From Chloroflexota bacterium (GTDB lineage Bacteria > Chloroflexota > Dehalococcoidia > Tepidiformales > Tepidiformaceae), in contig JAPOQN010000042.1 in assembly GCA_026710655.1 (NCBI GenBank), forward strand, positions 1 through 64,000: 64,000 nt of DNA, in the 5' to 3' direction. Made by a program: the position numbers and the translations under genes. The notes beneath the pieces were generated by a model that saw nothing but the letters and a program-made list of their open reading frames with translations, was not told where the DNA came from and made no database searches. Shown piece after piece: positions 1 through 7,118 of this stretch; position 1 is the first letter of the stretch; every line of letters starts with the position of its first letter.

Positions 1-147
1 GACGCGGAGCGGCGCGAGGTGCTGGACCTGCTGCTGGAGGAGGCGACGATCGACGGCGAAAACAACGTCACGCTCACGCTTGCGATCCCGGCCGACGAGG
101 AGTTCGTGTCGATTACCAAACCGGAGCCGATTACAGCGTGTACGTGA
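1..147 (+). pseudogene. C-terminal remnant of a serine recombinase/integrase
   Basis: Frame 1 is open from the window edge to TGA at 145-147. The peptide contains RREVLDLLLEEATIDGE followed by NVTLTLAIPADEEFVSI. A charged helix, then a beta-rich segment ending in LAIP, is typical of the extreme C-terminus of large serine recombinases. Only this tail is visible, so catalytic residues cannot be checked, and the gene may be whole upstream of the window. Its last codons run straight into a helicase fragment read in another frame, so the two lie on a recombination junction near 112-131. The family call rests on resemblance of a short tail and is tentative. Confidence 0.45.
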
Positions 148-677
148 TGCGGCAGGCGTCGCGGCGCTCCTGGCGCATCGGCCAGACCGAGCCCGTGCAG
201 GTTGTCTTCATGGCCTACCGGAACACCCTGCAGGCGGACGCCCTCCAGCTCGTCGCGAAGAAGCTGCAAAGCTCGCTCGCCGTCGAGGGCGAGCTGCCGG
301 AGGATGGCCTCGCCGCCTACGGGGACGACGGCGACGACCTGATGCTCGCCCTGGCGAGGAAGATCGTCGCGGGTGACGAGGACCCCGGCTCCGTCGAGTC
401 GGTCTTCGAGCAGGCCCAGCAGGTCGCGGCGGAGGCCGAGGCGTTGCTGGTCGACGCGGAGTGGGCTGCCCCGGAGCCGGCCGCGGTTGCGGCCGTACCC
501 GAGAGGGACGAAGTCCCCGAGCCGCAGCGGACGCTGTTCTCGTGGGCGGAGTTCATGGCCGAGGAGACGCCGGAGCCGGAGCCACGTCGGAGACGGCGTG
601 AGGCCCCGACGCTATCCCTCTTCGAGTGGGCGCTGGAGCGGGAGCAGGAAGGCGCGCTCGCGGGAGCGGCCCGCTAG
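131..677 (+). pseudogene. 3' fragment of an SF2/SNF2-like helicase, copy 1
   Basis: The reading frame carries MRQASRRSWRIGQ, a helicase motif VI-type signature with the arginine finger (QxxRRxxRxGQ), then about 150 residues of acidic, Ala/Glu-rich C-terminus ending at TAG 675-677. All upstream helicase motifs (Walker A, DExH) are absent: the frame becomes helicase-like only from DYSVY at about 131, right after the recombinase tail. A second copy starts at the same residue near 5085. The copies are nearly identical over MRQASRR to LPEDGLAAYGD and diverge in the Pro/Glu-rich tail. This is a truncated remnant with no plausible own start; the ATG at 147 only follows the junction. Confidence 0.65.
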
Positions 678-684
678 ACGGCAC

Positions 685-724
685 GGACAGGGGGCGTCGC
701 CATTGCGGCGGTGTCCCCCTGTCC
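685..724 (+). terminator. Hairpin after helicase fragment copy 1
   Basis: GGACAGGGGG (685-694) pairs perfectly with CCCCCTGTCC (715-724). The interior is GC-rich and partly self-complementary. It lies 8 nt after the stop codon. There is no clear T-tract. A hairpin of different sequence sits at the equivalent place after copy 2. Confidence 0.5.
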
Positions 725-853
725 CCGTCCATGTGTGGGGGCTATTTCGTGCCCGGAGCCCGCGCCCGGCATGTCCGGCGATGGTGCCTGCGCCGTCGCT
801 GTGTTCGGGTCCTTGCCGTCCGCTGCCACGGCGAGCCGTTCAGCGGGAGCGTG

Positions 854-1090
854 CTACGAGTCGCCGAACAGCTCGATCATCGAGACTTGCTCCGGGGTGA
901 GCCCGAGCGCGCCGTTGTTCGGCGAGGGGTAGATCTCGGCGTCTTCCCAGACGTGGCGTCTGACGCTCGTGGCGAAGCCGATCCTGACGCCGCGTTCGGT
1001 CAGCTGCGCGACAAGCGGGGCCGCTTCAAGCAAGTAGACCGACTCGATGCTCCAGGGCTGGCTGGCGACACCGGAGGGGCGGTAGGCGGG
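854..1090 (-). pseudogene. 5'-truncated fragment of an unrecognised gene
   Basis: On the minus strand, an open frame of about 79 codons ends at TAG (854-856) and is closed upstream by TAA at 1091-1093, with no start codon. The peptide looks like real protein: it includes WSIESVYLLEAAPLVAQL, GVRIGFATSVRRHVWEDAE and SPNNGALGLTPEQVSMIEL. Its 5' part appears to have been removed at a junction just before the neighbouring gene's end at 1119. I do not recognise the family. Confidence 0.35.
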
Positions 1091-1118
1091 TTAGGAGTGC
1101 ATGGCAAGCGCCCGTAAC

Positions 1119-1895
1119 CTACTCCGAAGGTGGCGCAGCGGTGCCCGCAACGGCGGCATGGCGAGCAGCCTCGATCTTCACAAGCGCCGAGTTGACCAGC
1201 GTGAGCACTGCCTCTGTCTCGTCGGGGTTGGTCGGTACATCGTTATGCATCACGGGATTGCGGCTCAATGCGTACAGCCCCTTGAACAGGTGCAGGTACC
1301 CTTCGCGCTCCTTCGCCTCTAAAAGCTGCGTCGTGGCAGACCTTCCACCAAAGAGTTTTCCCGCGAGTTTATCGCCGTCTATGTCAGGTGGGAGATTGAA
1401 CAACTTGACCATTCTTGTCTTGAAGATTGCCCATACCTCTCTGGATGCGGCATTTAGCTGACCATTTACAAGGTGCGGCTTTAATCGGTCATTGAGGATC
1501 TGATCTACGGGGGAGCGACGCTCGTACCACTTCTCAAAGACGTCAAGAACTCCCGGAATATCAGTGCTTACTATGTCAATTGAGTCTTGAGTACACCTCT
1601 CAGGGAGATTCTTCCGGAGCCAGTAGTCGGTAAAGTTGAGATGTCGGTACAAGTCTGTGCTCTCTTTGGCTTGGCTCTGAACCTCTGGGGGAAGCGTCTC
1701 CATGAGTTCTTCTACCGCTGTGCGCAAAGATGCCGCCTGCGTCCTGAGATCTGGCAGGTGAGCTTGGAGGGTGCTGGGGCGGTCACTCCCAACTATCAGT
1801 GCTGATTCGCACCTTGACAGCGCCAGCGCGAGCGAACTTGCTTCAGCCGACGCAGCCATCGTGAGGTTGTAGACGTGAGCTCGGTAGGTGAGCAT
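1119..1895 (-). CDS. Hypothetical protein with a Ymh/TIGR02391-like C-terminus
   Basis: 258 residues. The N-terminal half is helical, with no motif I can name. From about residue 150 it has SREVWAIFKTRMVKLF, a Gly-rich LAGKLFGGRSATTQLL segment and YLHLFKGLYALSRNPVMHND. That order (Gly-rich turn, then LFKG...RNPxxHN, then helices) resembles the Hypoth_Ymh/TIGR02391 domain, a fold common in defence islands and related in style to abortive-infection HEPN-like proteins. Codon use is less GC-biased than in the core genes from 36 kb on, which suggests acquisition. The start at 1895 has only a weak GGCAGG; an in-frame ATG 12 codons in is an alternative. Biochemical role unknown. Confidence 0.6.
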   Translation of the reverse strand: MLTYRAHVYNLTMAASAEASSLALALSRCESALIVGSDRPSTLQAHLPDLRTQAASLRTAVEELMETLPPEVQSQAKESTDLYRHLNFTDYWLRKNLPERCTQDSIDIVSTDIPGVLDVFEKWYERRSPVDQILNDRLKPHLVNGQLNAASREVWAIFKTRMVKLFNLPPDIDGDKLAGKLFGGRSATTQLLEAKEREGYLHLFKGLYALSRNPVMHNDVPTNPDETEAVLTLVNSALVKIEAARHAAVAGTAAPPSE

Positions 1896-2041
1896 TGCCT
1901 GCCGATTCTCTCACTCGGTACCCGCTTCGTCTCGCGCCTCCGCACAGTTATGTCGGTTCGGCTTCCAGCGACACGCTCTACCTGCTGGAACGGCGGTTAA
2001 TCTGAGCCGCTACCTCCGGGCCCGCTCCAGCCCGTGGGGGG

Positions 2042-2953
2042 TCATGACGGACGCTCGACCATCCTCCCGCGCGGGCGTCGATGTTGTACTCGATGCGGCC
2101 CGCCTTCGTGGGTTCCGCGCTCGGCCGCTTCCGAGCTCTTCATGGCGTCCAGGATGAGGTCGGGGCCGTAGCCCTCGACGGCCTGGTAGGTGAGGGAGCT
2201 GTCGTCCTTCATGGTCACCCGGAAGCCGCCCTCGAGGGAGATGCGGAGGTTCTCCTTCGTCCTCGCGAGGACGTGCGGTTTGTCTGGATCGGAGTGGTCG
2301 ACTTCGACGCTCATCACGATGAGCGGGACTGCGCGGTGGGCGATGCCCCCGCGGATGCGCTCGCGCACGCTTCCGGACTTCGAGTTCTTCCTCGTGTGCA
2401 TGACGACGAGCCCGGCGATGTTGTGGTCGGCGCAGACTTCGGCGAACTCGCTGAGGGCGAGCGTGATCTGCTGGTTCTTGATCTCCTCGACTTCGTCCCT
2501 TGCTGAGTAATGCGACCAGGTGTTGATGACGACCAGGTCGGGCGTGGGGAGTTCGGCATGGTGGCCGATCCAATCGAGGTTCCCAACAGCCGCGTAGAAG
2601 CTGTCGGCGCGGCCGAGGAGGATGTTGGAGAGGTTGGCGCCGTTGGCCTGCAGATCGCGGCCGGTCGTGTAGCGGTAGGGACTCTCCTGCGAGTAGAGGT
2701 GCGTGATGATGCCGGGGCTGGGGCCGGCGTCGCCGGGCCAGCTGACGTCGTCCCTTGAGGCGACGGAGACCAACCAGTTCACGATCGCCGACTTGCCGGA
2801 GCCTTCGTCGCCCTCCAGGACGTGCAGCATGCCTCTGGCGAGCCAGTTCTTCCAGAGCCACTCGGGCTCCTGGGGCTCGACGTGCGGGATGGTCATGCGC
2901 CCGGCGGCGAAGTCGTCGGGCGCGGGTGGAATCCGGCGTCTGTTAGCCGGCAT
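2042..2953 (-). CDS. RepA-like RecA-fold ATPase, probably with a frameshifted C-terminus
   Basis: 303 residues. Walker A is GDEGSGKSAIVNW (about residues 48-60), and the Walker B-like strand is PDLVVINTWS (about 137-146). GLVVMHTRKN and a following RERIRGG loop fit the AAA_25/RepA family of hexameric replicative ATPases used by plasmids, phages and integrative elements. After about residue 265 the sequence loses protein-like character. Shifting by one nucleotide near 2120 gives AGRIEYNIDARAGGWSSV, which looks genuine, so an indel has probably altered the C-terminus. No partner primase or replication gene is adjacent. It is probably a decaying replication gene of an old mobile element. Confidence 0.6.
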   Translation of the reverse strand: MPANRRRIPPAPDDFAAGRMTIPHVEPQEPEWLWKNWLARGMLHVLEGDEGSGKSAIVNWLVSVASRDDVSWPGDAGPSPGIITHLYSQESPYRYTTGRDLQANGANLSNILLGRADSFYAAVGNLDWIGHHAELPTPDLVVINTWSHYSARDEVEEIKNQQITLALSEFAEVCADHNIAGLVVMHTRKNSKSGSVRERIRGGIAHRAVPLIVMSVEVDHSDPDKPHVLARTKENLRISLEGGFRVTMKDDSSLTYQAVEGYGPDLILDAMKSSEAAERGTHEGGPHRVQHRRPRGRMVERPS

Positions 2954-3050
2954 TAGTGAGCCTCCGATAGCTTGGCTTGGGTCAGGCGTTCATCGCGAGT
3001 CATGCCTGCCATTCTGCCATGCCCCTCAATCGGTGCCGCCAGGTATCGGC

Positions 3051-3056
3051 TAGACT
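3051..3056 (+). promoter_or_regulatory. -10-like TAGACT, nearly leaderless
   Basis: GGCTAGACT lies 9 nt before the ATG at 3066, so transcription would begin at or next to the start codon. The same GCTAnnnT form is seen before other genes in the window. No convincing -35. Confidence 0.35.
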
Positions 3057-3065
3057 CTCGCGCCC

Positions 3066-3822
3066 ATGACTGACCCCACCTTCGGCCAGCTGACAAAGCT
3101 CGCGCCGCGCGACTACTGGCCCGACGAGGCCGTTGACTTCACCCCCTGGCTGGCCGAGGAAGCCAATATCACCCTCCTCGGCGTCACCATCGGCATCGAA
3201 CTCGTCGTCGAGGGCGTCGAGGCGACCGTAGGCAGCTTCAGCGCCGACATCATCTGCCGCTCCCTCCCCGACGAGCACCGTGTCGTCATCAGCCCCTCCC
3301 CGCTTCGACGTCGTCGCCAAGTCCAACGACTGGCGGGGCACCGTCCGCTCCGCCACCACCGCGCCCCTCTCGCCCGCCAAGCAGCTGCAGCTCGACTACT
3401 GGACGGCCTTCCGCGACTACCTGACTGAGCGCGCCAGCAGCTCCCTCCCGCATCGCCCCCAGCCCCGAAGCTGGGCCAGCGTCTCCATCGGGCGCTCGGG
3501 CGCAAGCCTGGCGGCCATCGCCAGCACCTGGGATCCGGAGCATCAGTGGGACGGTGGCGAGAACCGCGTCGAGCTGGGACTGAACGGCGACGACGCCGGC
3601 GATGTCTATGCGCGCCTGCAGAACGAGCGAAAGGCAATCGAAGAGGCCCTGGGGCCGCTCGAATGGCCCCAGCCCGATGAGCGCACCAAGTGGCGGCGCC
3701 TCTACGTCTCGCAGCCCGCCGACATCGAGGACCGCGACGCTTGGCCGGAGCAGTTCGCCTGGCTCGAGGAGCGCCTGCAGCGCTTCGATGCGACCTTCCG
3801 CGAGCGCGTCAAGCGGCGCTGA
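3066..3822 (+). pseudogene. DUF4268-family protein, internally deleted and frameshifted
   Basis: The first frame (from ATG 3066) encodes a good N-terminus: FTPWLAEEANITLLG, then IGIELVVEG and VGSFSADI, as in DUF4268 proteins whose N-terminal domain is nuclease-like. Around 3280-3300 this frame turns to junk. The other frame (3280-3822) takes over with PRFDVVAKSNDW, LSPAKQLQLDYWTAFRDYL and a normal C-terminus. Intact relatives carry roughly another 100 residues between FSADI and the PRFxVVxKPNDW segment, so this copy has lost the middle of the gene and its frame. The C-terminal piece could still be translated but would lack the nuclease-like part. Confidence 0.7.
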
Positions 3823-4395
3823 CGCCCGCGGCGGGGCTACCCGGAGCGAGCGCGCTAGCGGGGTTCGCAACGGGCAGCGTCCAGGGTGGGACGCACAGAG
3901 CACGCGGCCGCGGTGATCACCAACACCAGGCGCAGGCATACCTTCCGGCCCGAGCGTGCAGCTCGCGGGCGTATCGAGGAGCAACGTCGGCACATCCGGT
4001 CGCCACTGGCACGCAGGCCAGGGATGGGAAGCCTGCTCCTTCGCCGTCGTGGAGCACATTTGGGGAGGCCTCCTCCTAGGAGAGCAAGACGACTACAGCT
4101 ATACCTTCCTGATCAACCGCGGGCGGTTGGATGTAGCAGATGTCCGCCGTGAGAGTCTTGTCCGGTTGCAGCTGCGAGGGGTGCCAATGCTGCAGCACGA
4201 TTTGCGTCTGGGTGTGCGACTCCATCGAACTGACATTTTGAAAGCAGGGCGTCGCGTCAGCGCAGAGCTAGCCGGAGGCGCGGGAGAGATCGAGCGTTGG
4301 CCTGGACAGCCCGGTGCGGGCAGCGGCACGCGCTTCATGGCGTCGCGACGCCGCGCCGATACTCTAGACTGGAGGACACACGGGAGGAGACCACC
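3823..4395 (+). other. 573-bp stretch without a supported gene
   Basis: Several overlapping frames are open because of high GC, but none has recognisable motifs or a good ribosome site. The only protein-like run, in frame 2 near 4040-4270 (VVEHIWGGLLLGEQDDYSY), has no match I can name. It is probably degraded accessory DNA. A TACTCTAGACT stretch at about 4362-4372 may be the promoter of the next gene. Confidence 0.4.
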
Positions 4396-4665
4396 ATGGC
4401 GACCCGCCGCCCTGCCGAGGAGATCGCCCGTCTCGGGGATAGGATCTACGAGCGCGACATTCGCCACGAGGTCGAGGACGCCCATGACGGAGATTTCGTC
4501 GCCATCGATGTCGAAAGCGGAAGCTGGGCCGTCGCTGGGAGCGAGCTTGACGCCGCAGAGCATCTGCGGGAGCGTCAGCCTGATGCAATCAATGTCTGGC
4601 TGCTGCGGGTCGGCTATCGCGCGATAGCCAGCATTGGAGGCGGCTCCCTGCGGAGAAGCGGGTGA
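4396..4665 (+). CDS. Small conserved protein paired with an aspartic protease
   Basis: 89 residues from ATG 4396, chosen because GGGAGGAG lies just upstream; the longer in-frame extension has no ribosome site. Acidic, helical N-terminus (EEIARLGDRIYERDI), then DGDFVAIDVESGSWAV and VWLLRVGYRAIASIGGGS. I recognise it as the small companion gene that commonly precedes clan AA aspartic proteases in cyanobacteria, actinobacteria and Chloroflexi. The stop overlaps the next start as GTGA, so the pair is translationally coupled. Function unknown; a toxin-antitoxin-like or protein-maturation role is only a guess. Confidence 0.7.
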   Translation: MATRRPAEEIARLGDRIYERDIRHEVEDAHDGDFVAIDVESGSWAVAGSELDAAEHLRERQPDAINVWLLRVGYRAIASIGGGSLRRSG

Positions 4666-5030
4666 TCGAAGGCTCTGTCAACGCGACCCTCGAGTCGGTC
4701 GTCGCTCTCAGCCTCCGCGGCCCGGCAGGCCAAGCCCGGTCTGTAGACGCCGTAGTGGACACTGGCTTCAGTCGGTTTCTGACGCTGCCACCGTCGGTGG
4801 TGACGGAGTTGGAATTGCCCTTCGCCGGTGCACGCCTGGTGATTCTCGCTGACGGTAGCGAAGTCGCACTCGATGCATACGCGGTGACGGTACTGTGGGA
4901 TGGCCAGCCGAGGGAGATCGTCGCCTACGCAGCCGACACGACGCCCCTTATTGGGATGGCCATGCTCGAAAGCCACAGCCTGTACGTGGAAGTCGAGATC
5001 GGTGGGCGCGTCGTTGTCCAGGCCCGCTGA
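4662..5030 (+). CDS. Retroviral-type (clan AA) aspartic protease
   Basis: 122 residues starting at GTG 4662 inside the GTGA overlap. VDAVVDTGFSRFLTLP contains the single catalytic D-T-G, with Phe in place of the usual Ala/Ser after Gly. This is followed by the hydrophobic strands and the second psi-loop region, PLIGMAMLESHSL. The length fits a single-domain retropepsin-like enzyme that must dimerise to build an active site. No signal peptide, so cytoplasmic. Its substrate is unknown; the small upstream protein is the obvious candidate. Confidence 0.75.
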   Translation: MIEGSVNATLESVVALSLRGPAGQARSVDAVVDTGFSRFLTLPPSVVTELELPFAGARLVILADGSEVALDAYAVTVLWDGQPREIVAYAADTTPLIGMAMLESHSLYVEVEIGGRVVVQAR

Positions 5031-5286
5031 GGGAGACGGATGTCGACCTCGTCGACTTCCCGTGTTCGCCCGGTTCACGACGGACTACTCCGTCTACACC
5101 ATGCGGCAGGCGTCACGGCGCTCCTGGCGCATCGGCCAGACCGAGCCCGTGCAGGTCGTCTTCATGGCCTACCGGTACACCCTGCAAGCCGACGCCCTCA
5201 AGCTCGTGGCCCAGAAGCTCCAGTCCTCGCTCGCCGTCGAGGGCGAGTTGCCCGAGGACGGGCTCGCCGCCTACGGGGACGCCCGC

Positions 5287-5322
5287 GACGATCTTCCTGG
5301 CGAGCGCCAGCATCAGATCGTC
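5287..5322 (+). other. 36-nt micro-inversion relative to copy 1 (333-368)
   Basis: Read on the minus strand, this segment encodes DDLMLALARKIV, exactly the peptide that copy 1 encodes on the plus strand at 333-368. The ends are the inverted repeat GACGATCT / AGATCGTC. The interval is 12 whole codons, so the frame is preserved on both sides. Confidence 0.85.
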
Positions 5323-5663
5323 GCGGGCGAGGAGGACAGCGGCTCGGTCGAGTCGGTGTTCGAGCAGGCCCGGCAGGTCGCGGCGGAGGCCGAGGCGCTG
5401 CTCGTGGACGACGGGTGGCAGGCGCCGGAGCCAGAGCCGGTCGCGGTCGGGGCCACAGTGGCCTCCGAGAGCGTTGCGGGCGCCGCGGACTCGGAGCCGC
5501 AGCGGTCGCTGTTCTCGTGGGCGGAGTTCATGGCGGACACGCCGGACGGGTCGCTACCGACTCGTGGCCGCCGCCGGGATGAAGCGCCGACGCTCTCGCT
5601 CTTCGAGCGGGCGCGGGAACGGGAGCGCGAGGGGTGCTGTCGGGAGCGGCCTAGTAAGCGATG

Positions 5664-5704
5664 GGAAGGGGGAGGGCGTCGGCAGGCGGCGCCCTCCCCC
5701 TTCC
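5664..5704 (+). terminator. Strong hairpin after helicase fragment copy 2
   Basis: GGAAGGGGGAGGGCG (5664-5678) and CGCCCTCCCCCTTCC (5690-5704) form a perfect 15-bp stem with an 11-nt loop. No long T-tract follows. Confidence 0.6.
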
Positions 5705-5784
5705 GCACCCCTGTGTGCGGTCTCTCCTGCGTTAAGGCGTAGCCCAGCAGGCGGCCTGTGGATCGCAAACCCGAGCCACCGAGG

Positions 5785-6474
5785 TCACCCGGCTTGCAGG
5801 CCCAGTACCGCGAGTGCGCGAATGACGTCGGGGTCGTCTGGCCGGACCGGTTCGGTACTGAACGAACGCAAAGGCGCGGGTACATCCGCCGCCGGTTCAA
5901 AGATGGCCCAGTTGGATGTCCCGTCGTCAAGGCGCGACTGGTAGCGGATGCCGGCGAGCGGCTCGACCCCCTCGGTGCGGCACTCGTAGACGAGCCGGGA
6001 GACCTCCTGGGTGAAGCCACGGCGAGCGGTGAGGCGAATCGCGGCCCCATCGATGTCGGGGAGCCGATGGTGCACGCCCGTGTCCGCCAGGCACGAACGC
6101 AGCACCGACAGTGAAGCAGCCGCGCCGACATCGGCATAGGTTCCAACGAGATCAGCCACGCCCATGAGCCGTCGCTCGAACCATTCGGGCGGGACCGTCC
6201 CGGCTGCAACCGGCTCGTCAGCGCCCTCGATCTCGCGGAGCCCTGCCACAACCTCCAGGTCGGGGCGGAACGGTGCGAGCGTCTCGATCAGTGCTCCGAA
6301 GCGCGTGGCGCTGGCGTACAGGACACGGTAGGACCCCAGCGGATCGTCCCAGCGGTTGCCGAAGGTGCCGTCGCGGCCAGCCTGGCTCCAGTCGGGCCAC
6401 GCCCAAGGGTCGGGAGAGCGTGCGAGACGGAAGACCGGACTGGCTGGGGTCACGGTCTCGAGATCGCAACTCAC
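5785..6474 (-). CDS. RES-domain toxin of a RES-Xre toxin-antitoxin pair
   Basis: 229 residues, GTG start at 6474. The RES core is visible: FGNRWDDPLGSYRVLYAS (Arg), RFGALIETLAPFRPD (Glu) and the later GRIYQS-like AGIRYQSRLDDG (Ser). Characterised RES toxins (for example MbcT and ParT) degrade NAD+ or ADP-ribosylate metabolic enzymes, causing stasis or death. The start overlaps the antitoxin stop by 4 nt (GTGA), giving antitoxin-first translation. Length is in the family range and there is no obvious lesion, so the module looks alive among the surrounding broken genes. Confidence 0.85.
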   Translation of the reverse strand: MSCDLETVTPASPVFRLARSPDPWAWPDWSQAGRDGTFGNRWDDPLGSYRVLYASATRFGALIETLAPFRPDLEVVAGLREIEGADEPVAAGTVPPEWFERRLMGVADLVGTYADVGAAASLSVLRSCLADTGVHHRLPDIDGAAIRLTARRGFTQEVSRLVYECRTEGVEPLAGIRYQSRLDDGTSNWAIFEPAADVPAPLRSFSTEPVRPDDPDVIRALAVLGLQAG

Positions 6475-6863
6475 CCGCCGGCCAGGAAGGCGCGCGCGGC
6501 GGCGATCACGTCGGGGCCTACCTCATCGAGGTCGCCTTCGCGGAGCAGTCGCAGCGGTGAACGGTCGTCGAGCTGGGGGTTCAGCCCCTGGAACCAGGCC
6601 TGCGCGACGCCTGCCGAGTCGGCAGCGGCAATCGGAGCAGCGGCCTGCAGAGCGGTACGCAGGCGCCGTTGAACGTCGGCGTTCGGTCTGCGCGATCCGT
6701 CCACCCACTGGTGGACAGCGCGGGTCTCCTTGACCGATCCCAGGTAGGCACAGAGCCTGGCGCCGAGGATGTCGCGCACCTCGCGGACTACCTCGGGGAA
6801 CGTGGAGCGCGTGGCGCGCACGTGAGCTTCATAGTCCGGGCGGGCAACGGGGGTCGTCGTCAC
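6471..6863 (-). CDS. Xre/MbcA/ParS-type antitoxin
   Basis: 130 residues from GTG 6863, with GGAGG a few bases upstream. The middle has the helix-turn-helix-like stretch VHQWVDGSRRPNADVQRRL. The C-terminal half (AWFQGLNPQLDDRSPLRLL) is the MbcA/ParS toxin-binding domain, which normally recognises the RES partner. It neutralises the toxin encoded next and probably represses its own promoter. Confidence 0.85.
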   Translation of the reverse strand: MTTTPVARPDYEAHVRATRSTFPEVVREVRDILGARLCAYLGSVKETRAVHQWVDGSRRPNADVQRRLRTALQAAAPIAAADSAGVAQAWFQGLNPQLDDRSPLRLLREGDLDEVGPDVIAAARAFLAGG

Positions 6864-6887
6864 TGGCCACCTCCTCGGCTCGAACAG

Positions 6888-6929
6888 AGTATATCATCAC
6901 TATCCCAACCTAAATCACCCTGTAATCAC
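6888..6929 (-). promoter_or_regulatory. Promoter and possible operator of the RES-Xre operon
   Basis: On the minus strand a good -10 TATACT (complement of 6888-6893) lies 25 nt before the antitoxin start. Three copies of ATCAC, read on the plus strand, begin at 6896, 6914 and 6925. They are plausible binding sites for the autoregulatory Xre antitoxin. Confidence 0.4.
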
Positions 6930-7118
6930 ACCCCAAAGGGTAGCGGCGGTAGACGGCGAATGCTTGGGTTGCCGCCGCGAGCCCGGCTGACGGCAGGAGA
7001 CCACCCATAGCGGGCAGACCCCAAAGTGGTTGTGGGGTCGGTCGACCACTTCCGCACCTTCCACTACTTTGCTCCCACACGGGAGCAACCCCACCAAGCA
7101 ACTCCGGGGAGGATGCTC

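Larger units (their letters stand above)
5085..5742 (+). pseudogene. 3' fragment of the SF2/SNF2-like helicase, copy 2
   Basis: Imperfect direct repeat of 131-677, beginning at the same residues (DYSVYTMRQASRRSWRIGQ) 55 nt after the protease stop. Two lesions separate it from copy 1. First, a 36-nt segment (5287-5322) is inverted, so DDLMLALARKIV is replaced by DDLPGERQHQIV in frame. Second, a 1-nt shift near 5635-5650 misses the equivalent TAG (5652-5654), so the frame runs through the terminator hairpin to 5742. The upstream part of the helicase is missing here too. Certainly non-functional as a helicase. Confidence 0.7.

Noticed and set aside
4895-5944. A 349-codon Arg/Ser-rich plus-strand frame across the protease and helicase remnant
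   Set aside because: Low-complexity Arg/Ser composition, no start context, and it crosses two genes in other frames plus a terminator.
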